Positions 15,641-24,346 of a stretch of 61,187 nt of DNA are shown piece after piece (position 1 is the first letter of the stretch; each line of letters opens with the position of its first letter). This stretch comes from Arthrobacter sp. SPG23 (GTDB taxonomy: Bacteria; Actinomycetota; Actinomycetes; Actinomycetales; Micrococcaceae): contig NZ_JYCN01000031.1 of NCBI RefSeq assembly GCF_000876655.1, forward strand, positions 1 through 61,187, in the 5' to 3' direction. The translations under genes were made by a program, and so were the position numbers. The notes beneath the pieces are model-generated. The model saw nothing but the letters and a program-made list of their open reading frames with translations. It ran no database searches and was not told the origin of the DNA.

Positions 15641-17593
15641 ATGCCCCAATCCCGTAGTAGATCCATGTCCCCCGGCGCCATCACGGCAGTCCTCGCACTG
15701 AGCGGCACTGTGGTGGCGCTGATGCAGACCCTGGTGGTGCCGCTCCTTCCGGACTTTCCCGGAATCCTGGGGGTCACGGCGGACGACGCCTCCTGGCTGG
15801 TCACCGCCACGCTGCTCTCCAGCGCCGTGGCCACCCCGATCGTGTCCCGCAGCGCGGACATGTACGGCAAACGGAAAATGATGGTGATCTGCCTCGCCAT
15901 CATGGTTGCCGGCTCCATCGTGGCCGCCGTGGGGGGAAGCTTCCTCTGGCTCATCGTCGGCCGGGCCCTGCAGGGGTTTTCCTCGGCGTTGATTCCCGTG
16001 GGTATCAGCATCATGCGCGATGAACTGCCGAAGGAAAAGATGGGGTCCGCCGTCGCCCTGATGAGCGCCACGCTGGGCATCGGCAGCGCGCTGGGTCTCC
16101 CGCTGGCCGGCGTCCTCTACGAAAGCATGGGCTGGGAATCCATCTTCTGGGTTTCCGGTGGCGCCGGCACACTGCTGCTCGCCGCCGTCGTCCTGGTGGT
16201 CCCCGAATCCAAGGTGCGCACGCCGGGCCGGTTCGACTACCTCGGCGCAGTGATTCTTTCCGGGGCGCTGGCGGCGCTGCTCCTGGCCATCTCCAAGGGC
16301 GGCTCGTGGGGCTGGGGTTCCGAGCCGGTACTGCTTCTGTTCCTTGCCGCCGCCATCCTCCTGGCCGCGTGGCTGCCCTACGAGCTGAAGGTCAGCCAGC
16401 CGATGGTGGACCTCCGCACCTCAGGACGGCGCCCCGTCCTCCTGACCAACCTGGCCTCCCTGCTGGTGGGCTTCGCCATGTTCGCCAACATGCTCCTGAC
16501 TACCCAGCAGCTTCAGCTGCCCACCTCCACCGGCTACGGTTTCCAGCTCAGCGTGATCACCGCCGGCCTCTGCATGGTTCCGTCCGGCCTGGCCATGGTG
16601 GTCTTCGCCCCCGTTTCCGGCGGCATCATCCGGCGGTTCGGCGGGAAGTCGGCGCTGATCGCGGGCGCGGCAGTCATGGTGGTGGGCTATGTTGGCCGGG
16701 TCTTCTTCTGGGATTCCATTGCCTCGGTGATCATCGGCTCCACCGTGGTCAGCGTCGGGACGGCAATCGCCTACGCAGCGATGCCCACCCTGATCATGGG
16801 CGCCGTGCCCATCACCGAAACAGCCTCGGCCAACGGCCTCAACAGCCTGGTGCGGTCCATTGGAACCTCGACGTCGAGTGCGGCCGTCGCCGCCGTCCTC
16901 ACTTCCGTGACCATCACCGTGGGATCCGCCCGGCTGCCGTCCTTCGAAGCATTCAAGGACGTCTTTTGGATGGCAGCACTGGCGTCCGCGGCCTCCATGG
17001 TGGCTGCAGTGTTTATCCCGCGGGCAGCGGCCGCCGCCAAGGCAGGGCTGCCGGCACCGGCCGCCACCGAGCTGGTGGTGCAGGGACGCGTCCTGACAGC
17101 CGACCGCCGCCCGGTCACCCCCGCCGTCGTCACCGTCCTGCAGACCAGCGGCGAACCGGTGGACTGGAGCCGGGTGGACAGTGACGGCAACTACTCCGTG
17201 GCGCTGCCCGGAGCGGGCACCTACCTCATGGTGGCCAACGCTGCAGGCTGGGCACCAATGGCCGAGGTGTTCGACTTCGACGGCCGCACGCTTCAGCAGA
17301 ACTTCCATCTGGAAGACCGCCTGGAACTGGCCGGAACCGCCACCGTGGGAGGCAAACCCCTCCCGGACGCGGTGGTGACCCTGCTGCAGGCCTCCGGCGA
17401 ACACGTGGCAACAGTCCGTACCGATGTCGAGGGCCGGTATTCGCTGCCGCTGCCGCTGGCCGGACGCTACATCGTCACGCTGCTGCACCCGGCGACCCAC
17501 CAGGCCATGGCCCGGAAGCTGGCCGTGGACAACCGCTCGGTGACCGCAGACCTGTCGATGGACACTCCCGCCGGGCAACTGGTGGACGCATGA
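15641..17593 (+). CDS. MFS drug exporter fused to carboxypeptidase-regulatory-like repeats
   Basis: A 650-aa protein from ATG 15641 (GAAGG upstream). A GTG at 15608 in the same frame is an alternative. Residues 1-480 form a 14-helix DHA2-type major facilitator: VVPLLPDFPGILGVTADDASWLVTATLLSSAVATPIVSR, then GKRKMM of motif A, and VGRALQGFSSALIPVGISIM. The last 170 residues are two beta-sandwich repeats (about 485-560 and 565-640): LVVQGRVLTADRRPVTPAVVTVLQTSGE...DSDGNYSVALPGAGTYLMV, then LAGTATVGGKPLPDAVVTLLQASGEH...DVEGRYSLPLPLAGRYIVT. These match the CarboxypepD-regulatory/Big-like pattern. It overlaps tetR by 4 nt. Confidence 0.9.
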   Translation: MPQSRSRSMSPGAITAVLALSGTVVALMQTLVVPLLPDFPGILGVTADDASWLVTATLLSSAVATPIVSRSADMYGKRKMMVICLAIMVAGSIVAAVGGSFLWLIVGRALQGFSSALIPVGISIMRDELPKEKMGSAVALMSATLGIGSALGLPLAGVLYESMGWESIFWVSGGAGTLLLAAVVLVVPESKVRTPGRFDYLGAVILSGALAALLLAISKGGSWGWGSEPVLLLFLAAAILLAAWLPYELKVSQPMVDLRTSGRRPVLLTNLASLLVGFAMFANMLLTTQQLQLPTSTGYGFQLSVITAGLCMVPSGLAMVVFAPVSGGIIRRFGGKSALIAGAAVMVVGYVGRVFFWDSIASVIIGSTVVSVGTAIAYAAMPTLIMGAVPITETASANGLNSLVRSIGTSTSSAAVAAVLTSVTITVGSARLPSFEAFKDVFWMAALASAASMVAAVFIPRAAAAAKAGLPAPAATELVVQGRVLTADRRPVTPAVVTVLQTSGEPVDWSRVDSDGNYSVALPGAGTYLMVANAAGWAPMAEVFDFDGRTLQQNFHLEDRLELAGTATVGGKPLPDAVVTLLQASGEHVATVRTDVEGRYSLPLPLAGRYIVTLLHPATHQAMARKLAVDNRSVTADLSMDTPAGQLVDA

Positions 17594-18147
17594 GCGCGGC
17601 CGGGGTGTCCAGCCGCGACGCCGTCCTGGATTCGGCCGGCAGGCTGTTCGGTGAGCGCGGCTACCGGGGCGTGACGGTCCGCGACATCGCCTCCGACGCC
17701 AGCGTTTCCGCAGCCCTGGTGATGAAGCTTTACGGCTCCAAGGAAAAACTGTTTGCAGCTGCCAAGCCGGATGAGTCGCTGCTGTCCGAGCTCGACGTCC
17801 CGGCCGCCGAGCTGGGTGCGGCGCTGGTGTTCCGCGTGCTGATGCGCCGGGAGCGCGGACTAAAGGAGCCGTGGGCCATGCTCCCCTTCACCATCCAGGA
17901 CTCCCCGACGCCCGACGCCGCCCGCGCGGAAACGCGCGAACGGTACCTCGCCGCGATGGCCGGGATTCTGAAAGATACGACGCCGGACCGGCGTTACGCC
18001 TCCACCGTCGTCGCGCTCATGACCGGTTTCGGCGAGGCGGTAAGGACGCTCGGGATGTTCGACGGCTGGGACTTCGACGACCTGGTGGCCCACTACGGGT
18101 CGATCGTCCAGGCCCAGGTCGACGCCTGCGGCGCCGCCCGCCCGTAA
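17590..18147 (+). CDS. TetR-family transcriptional repressor
   Basis: A 185-aa protein overlapping the transporter stop (ATGA). The N-terminal helix-turn-helix reads AVLDSAGRLFGERGYRGVTVRDIASDASVSAALVMKLYGSKEKLF, the classic TetR pattern with K and Y at the end of the recognition helix. The C-terminal ligand domain (about 60-185) is not recognisable. It probably binds the two GTGAAC/GTTCAC dyads before the transporter and is induced by a transported compound. Confidence 0.94.
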   Translation: MSAAGVSSRDAVLDSAGRLFGERGYRGVTVRDIASDASVSAALVMKLYGSKEKLFAAAKPDESLLSELDVPAAELGAALVFRVLMRRERGLKEPWAMLPFTIQDSPTPDAARAETRERYLAAMAGILKDTTPDRRYASTVVALMTGFGEAVRTLGMFDGWDFDDLVAHYGSIVQAQVDACGAARP

Positions 18148-18524
18148 CGTTCTCTCCCTTTTGGCCCCCTTTCCCCCAACGCTCGTTACCTCCCGCCGGG
18201 GCCTGCATTGCCGACGCCTTTCGAATTTGGGAGGATGGCGGAGCGGGCGCTAGCGTCCGGCAATCGGGCGGCTTGGATCGGGCCGCCCGCGGAACGAGGG
18301 GAATGAGCATGCCGAAGACCGTCGAGGTCATCGCAGCCGCGGGAAGCGGGGCGGCCGGAATGGCCTGCTTTGCGGCCATAGCGACGTCAGCATTCCCGCA
18401 CCGGACCCGCCTCTAGCCGTCCGGCAGGTACTTTCCTTCCCTGAGCCTCCGGTGTGCCCGGATTCAGCTGACAAGAGACCGCCAATCCCCTTGCGGGGCC
18501 CTACGTTGTCGAAAGCTCATTGTC
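18148..18524. other. intergenic stretch
   Basis: Between tetR and the FBP-domain gene. Apart from the small open frame at 18303 and a short CCCC/GGGG hairpin (18488-18499) I see no defined element. Confidence 0.4.
18303..18416 (+). CDS. possible small protein, 37 aa
   Basis: An ATG with GAGGGGA just upstream opens a 37-codon frame, MSMPKTVEVIAAAGSGAAGMACFAAIATSAF... It has one hydrophobic, Ala/Gly-rich stretch (about residues 8-30) that could be a small membrane segment. I recognise no homologue. The ribosome site is close to the start, so this is a weak call. Confidence 0.3.
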   Translation: MSMPKTVEVIAAAGSGAAGMACFAAIATSAFPHRTRL

Positions 18525-19019
18525 ATGCAAAAAATCACCGCCCAGCAGATCCGTTCATCCTTCATCAACGCCAGCCGCTCAGAGACGGCCAAGCTCACCC
18601 TGCCCCGGGAGTTCGACACCCTGGACTGGGACAGCCTGGACTTCTTGGGGTGGCGGGACGCCAAGATGCCGCTCCGCGGCTACCTCGTGGTCCCGGTTCC
18701 AAGGGGGTTGACGGGCATCATGCTCCGCGCACCCGAGGGCGGAGCCAAGAAGAGCCGGTCCGTTCTGTGCGAACTGTGCCGCGATGTGTTCTCAAAGGAC
18801 GACGTACTGTTGTGGGTTGCCAAACGTGCCGGCCAGTCAGGCCGAAACGGCAACACCATAGGGACGCTGATCTGCGCCGACTTCCTGTGCAGCGGGAACG
18901 TGCGCGTGGAACCGCCGGCCAATGAGATCAATCCGGACCCTGCCGCCGTCGCTCTTCGGCAAATCGACGGACTGGTGGCGCGGACGGAACTGTTCCTCAA
19001 CCGGGTCCAAGAACGCTAA
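18525..19019 (+). CDS. FBP-domain zinc-finger protein
   Basis: A 164-aa protein with an N-terminal helical part (ITAQQIRSSFINASRSETAKLTLP) and a four-cysteine treble clef: CELC (residues about 83-86), then ADFLC and SGN. This matches the FBP domain found at the C-terminus of FusB-type elongation factor G-binding proteins. FusB proteins rescue EF-G stalled by fusidic acid. The actinobacterial single-domain members are of unproven function, so an EF-G partner is an inference. It stands alone on the plus strand. Confidence 0.75.
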   Translation: MQKITAQQIRSSFINASRSETAKLTLPREFDTLDWDSLDFLGWRDAKMPLRGYLVVPVPRGLTGIMLRAPEGGAKKSRSVLCELCRDVFSKDDVLLWVAKRAGQSGRNGNTIGTLICADFLCSGNVRVEPPANEINPDPAAVALRQIDGLVARTELFLNRVQER

Positions 19020-19048
19020 ACCGGGCGCGACGGGGCAGGCGCGACAAG

Positions 19049-19771
19049 TCAGCTGTACGAAATGCTCAACAACAGCGCTTTGAGTGCCTGCCCCTCGGCC
19101 CCTGCCAGCCAGGACTTGGCCGCCTCATCGCCGGCGAACGGCTTCTCGATGAACCGGACATCGGCCACCAGGACCTCGTCCCCGATGCGGATGATCCCGT
19201 CAACCCGGGAGTCCTCCCCGCTCGCGGGCGTCCCGGCCGTCAGGTGCATGCGGTACGCCGGGTTGCCATCCATCCGGTCCACGTAGAAGGAGTAGTGGGC
19301 GGCGGGAGCAGGCTGCTGGCTGAGGCCCGGGACGGGTTCAGACTCGAAGACGGTTCGGTTTACCGGGTGGCTCACAGCATCGGCCATCTGGCCGGAATAC
19401 ACCGTGACCTGCTCCGTGCCGCTCGCGTCGAAGACGGTCGCCGTGCGCGACAGCGAAGGCTCCCCCGCCCCGGTGAACAGCTCCACCCTCCAGTCGGCCG
19501 GGTACTTAAACGACAGGCGCCCGTCCGGGAACGTATACGTCGCGACGTCGGCAGGGCCGGGAGCGGACGACGACGGGCGGCCGCCGTCCGTCGTCGGGGC
19601 AGCCGTGGCGGTGGCTGATGCCGCGCCCGCCGACCCCGACGGCGTTCCGACACTCGACGGAGACGGGCCGCCGGAGGAGGCCGCGGGGGTGCCTGCACCG
19701 CAGCCGGCCAGGGTGAGGGCGGCGGCGGTTGCAAGGGCGGCAATGAAGGGGACGCGACGTGCAGAAAGCAT
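19049..19771 (-). CDS. secreted lipoprotein of unknown function
   Basis: A 240-aa protein from ATG 19771 (AAAGG upstream). The signal peptide MLSARRVPFIAALATAAALTLAGC ends in a clear lipobox (LAGC). A Ser/Thr/Ala/Pro-rich linker (about 25-75) leads into a globular domain (about 80-240) starting TYTFPDGRLSFKYPADWRVELF, which resembles PsbP/lipoprotein LpqN-type folds in having FxYPxxW. The function is unknown. The frame is open further upstream but without conserved features. It lies downstream of jetC, 202 nt away, and probably has its own promoter. Confidence 0.8.
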   Translation of the reverse strand: MLSARRVPFIAALATAAALTLAGCGAGTPAASSGGPSPSSVGTPSGSAGAASATATAAPTTDGGRPSSSAPGPADVATYTFPDGRLSFKYPADWRVELFTGAGEPSLSRTATVFDASGTEQVTVYSGQMADAVSHPVNRTVFESEPVPGLSQQPAPAAHYSFYVDRMDGNPAYRMHLTAGTPASGEDSRVDGIIRIGDEVLVADVRFIEKPFAGDEAAKSWLAGAEGQALKALLLSISYS

Positions 19772-19928
19772 GATGGTGCCTTTCACGAGGAGGCCGTCAG
19801 CTCGGTGGGCTGGCTTCCGGCACGCCGTGAGGGCAGTGGCTCGCGGTAACCCTGATGGAGCATGTGGCGATGTGTTGTGCTCAACAGAATCGCACGCAGG
19901 GGCAGCGCCCTTCCATATCACCCGCGAT

Positions 19929-19950
19929 AAATCCATCGATTTGTTATAAT
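19929..19950. promoter_or_regulatory. AT-rich dyad between jetC and the lipoprotein gene
   Basis: AAATC/GATTT (19929-19942, spacer CATC) followed by GTTATAAT. This AT-rich island stands out in GC-rich surroundings, 24 nt past the jetC stop. It could be part of a promoter for the lipoprotein gene on the minus strand or a transcription end. I cannot choose. Confidence 0.3.
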
Positions 19951-19973
19951 CCGCCACGATCAGGCGGCCGGGG

Positions 19974-22900
19974 TCAGCGCAGGACGATGTCCACCGGGTT
20001 CGCCTCGGACCTCCACTGGCCCTCGGCACCGGGCCTCGGGCCGATCACAGGAGCAGTGAGCACACCGGACCGGTTGGTGCGCTTGTCCCGCAGGATCTCG
20101 GTGACCGAACCAAGGTGCCGGGACAGGTCGATCACGTTCTCGGGTGCGGCCAGGAGCAGCTGGAATCCGAATTCATGCAGCGCCTTGATGCCGGCACCCG
20201 CGAATTCCTCCGAAGCCAGCACGAAGGCCTCGTCCATCATCACGGTGCCGTACGTGGTGAAGCCCTGCTCCGCGATGCCCAGCTGGTAGCTCAGCGCCGC
20301 CGCCATGATGAACGCCGTGAACCGCTGCCGTTCGCCGCCGGACATGGAACCCGTATCCGCGTGCATGAATACGTCGGTCCGCTTGCCCCGGCCCTTTCCG
20401 TTCGACGGCGTTCCCGCCACTTCGCGGTGCTCCTTGCACTGGATGAACAGGTGCCCGCGCACATCCAGCACCTCGGCCCGCCAGCGCCGGTCCTCCGGAG
20501 TCTGCGACCCCAGCCGCTTCACCAGCGTTTCCAGCGACTTGTAGCGGTTGGTGAGCTCGGCGTCGTCGTCCGCTTCCGAACCGGAAGCCGGTGCACCGGC
20601 CGCGCGCGAGGGCCGGACATGCCGGATCCTCAACGCATTCTGGATGGCGTCCTTGAACTGCTTCGCGGTGGGCGGCAGAGTCTGTTTGATGTCGAGTTCC
20701 AGGAAGCTGCCCTCATGGAAATTGACCTCGGACAGGATGCCGTTCAGGGGCAGGATGCGGCTGGTGATGGACCGGCGTTCCTCATCCAGCAGGTGCAGCA
20801 GGGTGCTGAACGATTCGTGCGTGCGCTGGTTGAAGAACTGCCGGAACTCGGCCTCCTGCGCCGGCAGGCCATCGCTGACAATCGCGTGGTACCGGGCTTC
20901 GAACTCCCCGGCGGCGCCGATCGAGGTGCCGTGGTCCGCGGAAATGGCCGTGCCCCATTCGCGGACGAATCCTTCGAAGATTCGGGTGAGGCGCTCCGAG
21001 GTGGCCTGCCCGCGGGACTCTGCAGCATGCAGTTCGGCGAGGAGCCGGGTCCGGACCTGGTTGGCCAGGTTGTCCAGCTCATGCATTTCCGTGACGTCGC
21101 CAACGCCGCCGAAGTCGGCACAATATTGTTCCAGCGCGGCAACGGTGGCGTCCGACGGCGGAGCCTGGCGCAGGCGGGTGCGCGCCGCTTCCAGCAGCGA
21201 ATCCGCTGCGGTGAGCTGTTGATCCAGCGCTTTGTATTCGCTCTGCAGGACCGCTGCGGCCTCGGTGCTGGACTGGTGCTTCTGCCGGGCCGCCTCGATG
21301 TTGGCGCGCAACGGCTCCAGGTCGGCCTGGGCGGCGAGGGCATCCTTGAGGCGCTGCTCGATTTTGCCGAGCTCGTCCTCCGCCACAGCCGCGGAAACCT
21401 GTTCCCAGGGCCGGTGGTCTTCGGCGATCCGGCGCAGGGCCTCCAGCTGGCGGGTCATCCCCTGGTGCGACTCTTCGCGGCTTTGCGCGAGTTCGGCGGC
21501 TTTGGCCAGTTCCTGCTGCAGGTCCTCCACCTGGGCGGCAACGAGTTCGAGCTTCGACGCGTTGTCGAAGCCGAGGACGTAGTCCTGCCTGCTAGTGAAG
21601 CGGTCGTCTTTTTCTACGGTGTGGCGGTTGCGTTTGACCACGCCGCCCAGGCTCAGGCCCTTGTCCAACGCGGCCAGTTGGTCCGGGTCCTCGACGCACG
21701 GGTAGGCGAAGTCGGCAGCGATCCGCTCGCGGATCCACTGCCCGGCATCGGCCGCAGGCCCGGCGGTGAGGATGTCCAGCTTGCTCAGCAGATCGCCGTC
21801 GGCCACGTCTTCAACGGCCAGCGCACCGCCGGCGAGCGGCTTGGATACGTCCACCGCACGGAGCGCGCCGCGGACGGAGTTGTCGTTCAGGTAGCGGGTG
21901 ACGGCGGCGAAGTGTTCGCCGGGGACCAGCAGCGTGGTGGCCAGGTTCCGCAGCGCGCGTTCGGCGGCAGGGCGCCATTGTTCCTGCCCATCGGCGAGGT
22001 CGATCAGTTCGCCGCCGAACGGCATCTGCTCCTCCGGCACGCCGGTTGCCGCCGCGATGGCGGCCCGGTTTTCAATGCTCGACGGCGGGAGCAGGGACTT
22101 GCGCGTCTTCAGCGAGACGAGTTCCTGCTGGGCCGCCGCCAGCTCACGTTTCTTCGTGGCGTGGCCGTCGAACGCCTCGAAGCGCAGCTCCTTGAGCGCC
22201 TCGGAGTCATCCTGCAGTTCGGCGGAGCGGTCGGCGGCGTGGGTGTGCGCCTGCTCCCAGCCTTCGGCCGTCCACTCGAGGTCAAGGCCGGCATCCGCCA
22301 GCGCCTGCCGTGCCGCCTGCTCCACCTGCTGGCGGAGCTTGAGTCCCACCCGGGCGTTCTCCAGCGACTGCTCAATCGCCGAGATCGCGTTGCCGCCCTG
22401 ATTGTTGTAGTCCGCCTCCAGCTGGCGCAGATCCTTGGCCAGGCCGTCCCGGACCGCGCGCTCCGCGGCAAGCTCCCTGGCCTTGGCCTGGGCGAGGTCC
22501 TTGTAGCGGGCCAGGGTCTTTTCGTGGACCGCAACCGCGAGCTGCTGCTTGAAGGCATCGAACTCTTCGCCGGCAAGCTCCCGCAGACGGTTCGCGTCCA
22601 GCAGGGACTGTGCGTATTCCCTATTGAGGCCCGGCACCGGAGCCAGCTGGTCGCGCTGCTGCCGTACGTCCTCCAGCCGCTGCCGGATGGACATCAGGTT
22701 GCTGAATTCCTCGACGACGTCGTCCGCCGCGGCCAGGGTGGCGGGCGCATCAAGCACCTGGTCCCGGAAGAAGGTGTTGACGCTGCCGCCGAGGCCCTTG
22801 CCGGCCTGGATGACGCGGAGCAGCGGCAGGGCCTGGTCCGAATTGATGCCCAGCAGGCGTCGGAACCGCTCGGCGAAGGCCTTGTGCACATCGAAGACCT

Positions 22901-23453
22901 GCGCGTCCGGGAAGATCGTGTCCAGCGCAGCCTTGGTGAAGCGCTTCTCGGCAATGCCCTCGATCGCGGCAAGGTCCAGCGGTTTGTTGTCGATCAGGTA
23001 GTACCGGCCGACGCTCGACTCCGTGCCGTTCTTCGGCAGGTCGAAGAGCGCCGACACCGTCACTTTCGTGCCGGCCGCGTTATCGAACGTCAGGGCGACG
23101 GCGGACCAGGTAGCACCGGGGCGCTGGAAGGCGCTGGCGGAGCCCTCGCCCACAGCTTTGTCCCCCACCTTGCCGCGCATGTAGGTGAACGTGGTCCTCT
23201 TGTCCTCCACGGCACCCGAGCGTTGCGCCGCAGCCTCGTTGGAGCGCGGCCGCGCATCGAACACCCGCAGCATGGCGTCAAACAGCGTGGACTTGCCGAC
23301 GCCGGAATTGCCGGTCAGCAGGGTGCCGTTGCGGTCCACGTGCATCGTGTGGGCGCCATGGAACGTGCCCCAGTTGACCACCTGGACCAGGGCCAGGCGC
23401 ATCTGGCCGGGGTTGGTGAGCTCGCCCATGGGCAGCATGGTTGCGATGCTCAC
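19974..23453 (-). CDS. jetC: SMC-like ATPase JetC/MksB (Wadjet-type)
   Basis: A 1159-aa SMC-type ATPase, from a GTG that overlaps the jetB stop. Residues 18-60 hold the N-terminal ATPase half (VQVVNWGTFHGAHTMHVDRNG, Walker A GNSGVGKST at 48-56). Long heptad-like coiled coils (about 280-460 and 640-860) flank a central region (about 470-620). The C-terminal half has the signature SGGERQR (near 1038) and Walker B TVMMDEAF (near 1068). It is the MukB-like motor of the Wadjet/MksBEF condensin, which extrudes DNA loops. JetA and JetB are encoded just upstream. No JetD (DUF3322/DUF2220 nuclease) follows. Confidence 0.93.
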   Translation of the reverse strand: MSIATMLPMGELTNPGQMRLALVQVVNWGTFHGAHTMHVDRNGTLLTGNSGVGKSTLFDAMLRVFDARPRSNEAAAQRSGAVEDKRTTFTYMRGKVGDKAVGEGSASAFQRPGATWSAVALTFDNAAGTKVTVSALFDLPKNGTESSVGRYYLIDNKPLDLAAIEGIAEKRFTKAALDTIFPDAQVFDVHKAFAERFRRLLGINSDQALPLLRVIQAGKGLGGSVNTFFRDQVLDAPATLAAADDVVEEFSNLMSIRQRLEDVRQQRDQLAPVPGLNREYAQSLLDANRLRELAGEEFDAFKQQLAVAVHEKTLARYKDLAQAKARELAAERAVRDGLAKDLRQLEADYNNQGGNAISAIEQSLENARVGLKLRQQVEQAARQALADAGLDLEWTAEGWEQAHTHAADRSAELQDDSEALKELRFEAFDGHATKKRELAAAQQELVSLKTRKSLLPPSSIENRAAIAAATGVPEEQMPFGGELIDLADGQEQWRPAAERALRNLATTLLVPGEHFAAVTRYLNDNSVRGALRAVDVSKPLAGGALAVEDVADGDLLSKLDILTAGPAADAGQWIRERIAADFAYPCVEDPDQLAALDKGLSLGGVVKRNRHTVEKDDRFTSRQDYVLGFDNASKLELVAAQVEDLQQELAKAAELAQSREESHQGMTRQLEALRRIAEDHRPWEQVSAAVAEDELGKIEQRLKDALAAQADLEPLRANIEAARQKHQSSTEAAAVLQSEYKALDQQLTAADSLLEAARTRLRQAPPSDATVAALEQYCADFGGVGDVTEMHELDNLANQVRTRLLAELHAAESRGQATSERLTRIFEGFVREWGTAISADHGTSIGAAGEFEARYHAIVSDGLPAQEAEFRQFFNQRTHESFSTLLHLLDEERRSITSRILPLNGILSEVNFHEGSFLELDIKQTLPPTAKQFKDAIQNALRIRHVRPSRAAGAPASGSEADDDAELTNRYKSLETLVKRLGSQTPEDRRWRAEVLDVRGHLFIQCKEHREVAGTPSNGKGRGKRTDVFMHADTGSMSGGERQRFTAFIMAAALSYQLGIAEQGFTTYGTVMMDEAFVLASEEFAGAGIKALHEFGFQLLLAAPENVIDLSRHLGSVTEILRDKRTNRSGVLTAPVIGPRPGAEGQWRSEANPVDIVLR

Positions 23454-24346
23454 TTGCTGTCCTCCGCGTCGTCGTCAGTGTCGTCGTCATCCGTTTCGAC
23501 AGGCTCAACCACCGGATTAGCGTCAAGCTCAATGAGCGCTTCCGTTCCGGCGGGGTCTGCTGTTGCCGCCACCAGGGCCTCGATATGGGCCGGGATGTCG
23601 CCGATGTTTTCGAAGGGGAGGGCCAGCGGCAGGGCGTTGGAGATGGTGTAAACGTCCTCGAGGCCCGTGGTGATGAGGAGCTGGCGGGCCAGGAGCTTGG
23701 TGATGGCGCGGTTGACGACGTCGGAGTCGCGCAGGGCGTCCTGCTGGCCGGAGGGCTGGTAGTGGGCCACCAGCTCGGCGATTTCTTCCTTCGTGATGGT
23801 GGGATCCGTCTGGGCCGTGACGTGGCGGTCCAGCAGGAGCCGCAGGCGCAGCAGCACGATGGTTTCCACCCGGCTGAGCGCACGCTGCTGGCGCAGGATG
23901 CTGGAGCGGGTGCTGCCTCCGATGGCTTCAGGGTCCACCGGGCGCAGCACTGCTACCTTGCGTTCGTGGTCCAGCTGGAGTGTCAGGAACAGCTCGGACA
24001 GCCGGCTCCGCAGGATCAGCTGGTTGTCCAGCAGCGTGGTCCATAGTTTCTCGTCCCGGCCGCCATCAACATAGGGGCCTTTCAGCAGCTTCACCAGTGC
24101 TTGGCGGACCTTCATCGGGAGGACGCCGGTGTCCCCGGGGAACAGCGCGGCGCCGTCCACGAAAGTGTCCCGCGGAGTCACCGTAAACGGCTCGGCGTGG
24201 ATGTGTCCGGGGGCGGAGGGTGCCTCCGGGGTCTCGACGGGCTCGACCACCGGTACTTCGGGCTCGACCACCGGCACTTCGGGATCAGCGACGGCGGCGT
24301 CCGCCGTCGCTGCACTCGTAGTGCTTGAAAATTCAGTCATCGTCAA
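23450..24346 (-). CDS. jetB: MksE-like protein JetB (DUF4194)
   Basis: A 298-aa protein overlapping both neighbours by 4 nt. The conserved core (about 50-265) is a helical, winged-helix-type DUF4194 domain: RQALVKLLKGPYVDGGRDEKLWTTLLDNQLILRSRLSELFLTLQLDHERKVAVLRP and ALSRVETIVLLRLRLLLDRHV. It bridges the kleisin JetA and the JetC heads. Both tails are low-complexity: an N-terminal stretch with repeated VPVVEPE and VVEPVET, and a C-terminal VVEPVETDDDDTDDDAEDSK. The tails look acquired from a repeated DNA element. Confidence 0.92.
   Translation of the reverse strand: MTMTEFSSTTSAATADAAVADPEVPVVEPEVPVVEPVETPEAPSAPGHIHAEPFTVTPRDTFVDGAALFPGDTGVLPMKVRQALVKLLKGPYVDGGRDEKLWTTLLDNQLILRSRLSELFLTLQLDHERKVAVLRPVDPEAIGGSTRSSILRQQRALSRVETIVLLRLRLLLDRHVTAQTDPTITKEEIAELVAHYQPSGQQDALRDSDVVNRAITKLLARQLLITTGLEDVYTISNALPLALPFENIGDIPAHIEALVAATADPAGTEALIELDANPVVEPVETDDDDTDDDAEDSK
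23493..23515 (-). repeat. dispersed GC-rich repeat encoding VVEPVET (jetB 3' end)
   Basis: TTTCGACAGGCTCAACCACC (23494-23513), read on the minus strand as GGTGGTTGAGCCTGTCGAAA, encodes the PVVEPVET tail of JetB. From memory this sequence is a widely dispersed short repeat in Micrococcales genomes, found both between and inside genes. A diverged copy is in the 5' end of the same gene. Confidence 0.6.
24231..24274 (-). repeat. diverged copies of the same repeat (jetB 5' end)
   Basis: TCTCGACGGGCTCGACCACC (24232-24251) is a near copy of the element at 23493, and a partial copy (ACTTCGGGCTCGACCACCGG, 24255-24274) follows directly. In frame they encode VPVVEPEVPVVEPVET. Confidence 0.6.

Noticed and set aside
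19049..19973. A remnant of jetD downstream of jetC
   Set aside because: The region encodes a signal-peptide lipoprotein in a well-formed frame, and the gap shows no TOPRIM-like or DUF3322-like coding sequence in any frame I inspected.
20115..23651. A 1178-codon open frame on the plus strand, opposite jetC
   Set aside because: It is the codon-bias shadow of jetC in GC-rich DNA. Its translation is low-complexity Gly/Arg/Leu-rich and shows no domain, while the minus frame has complete SMC motifs.
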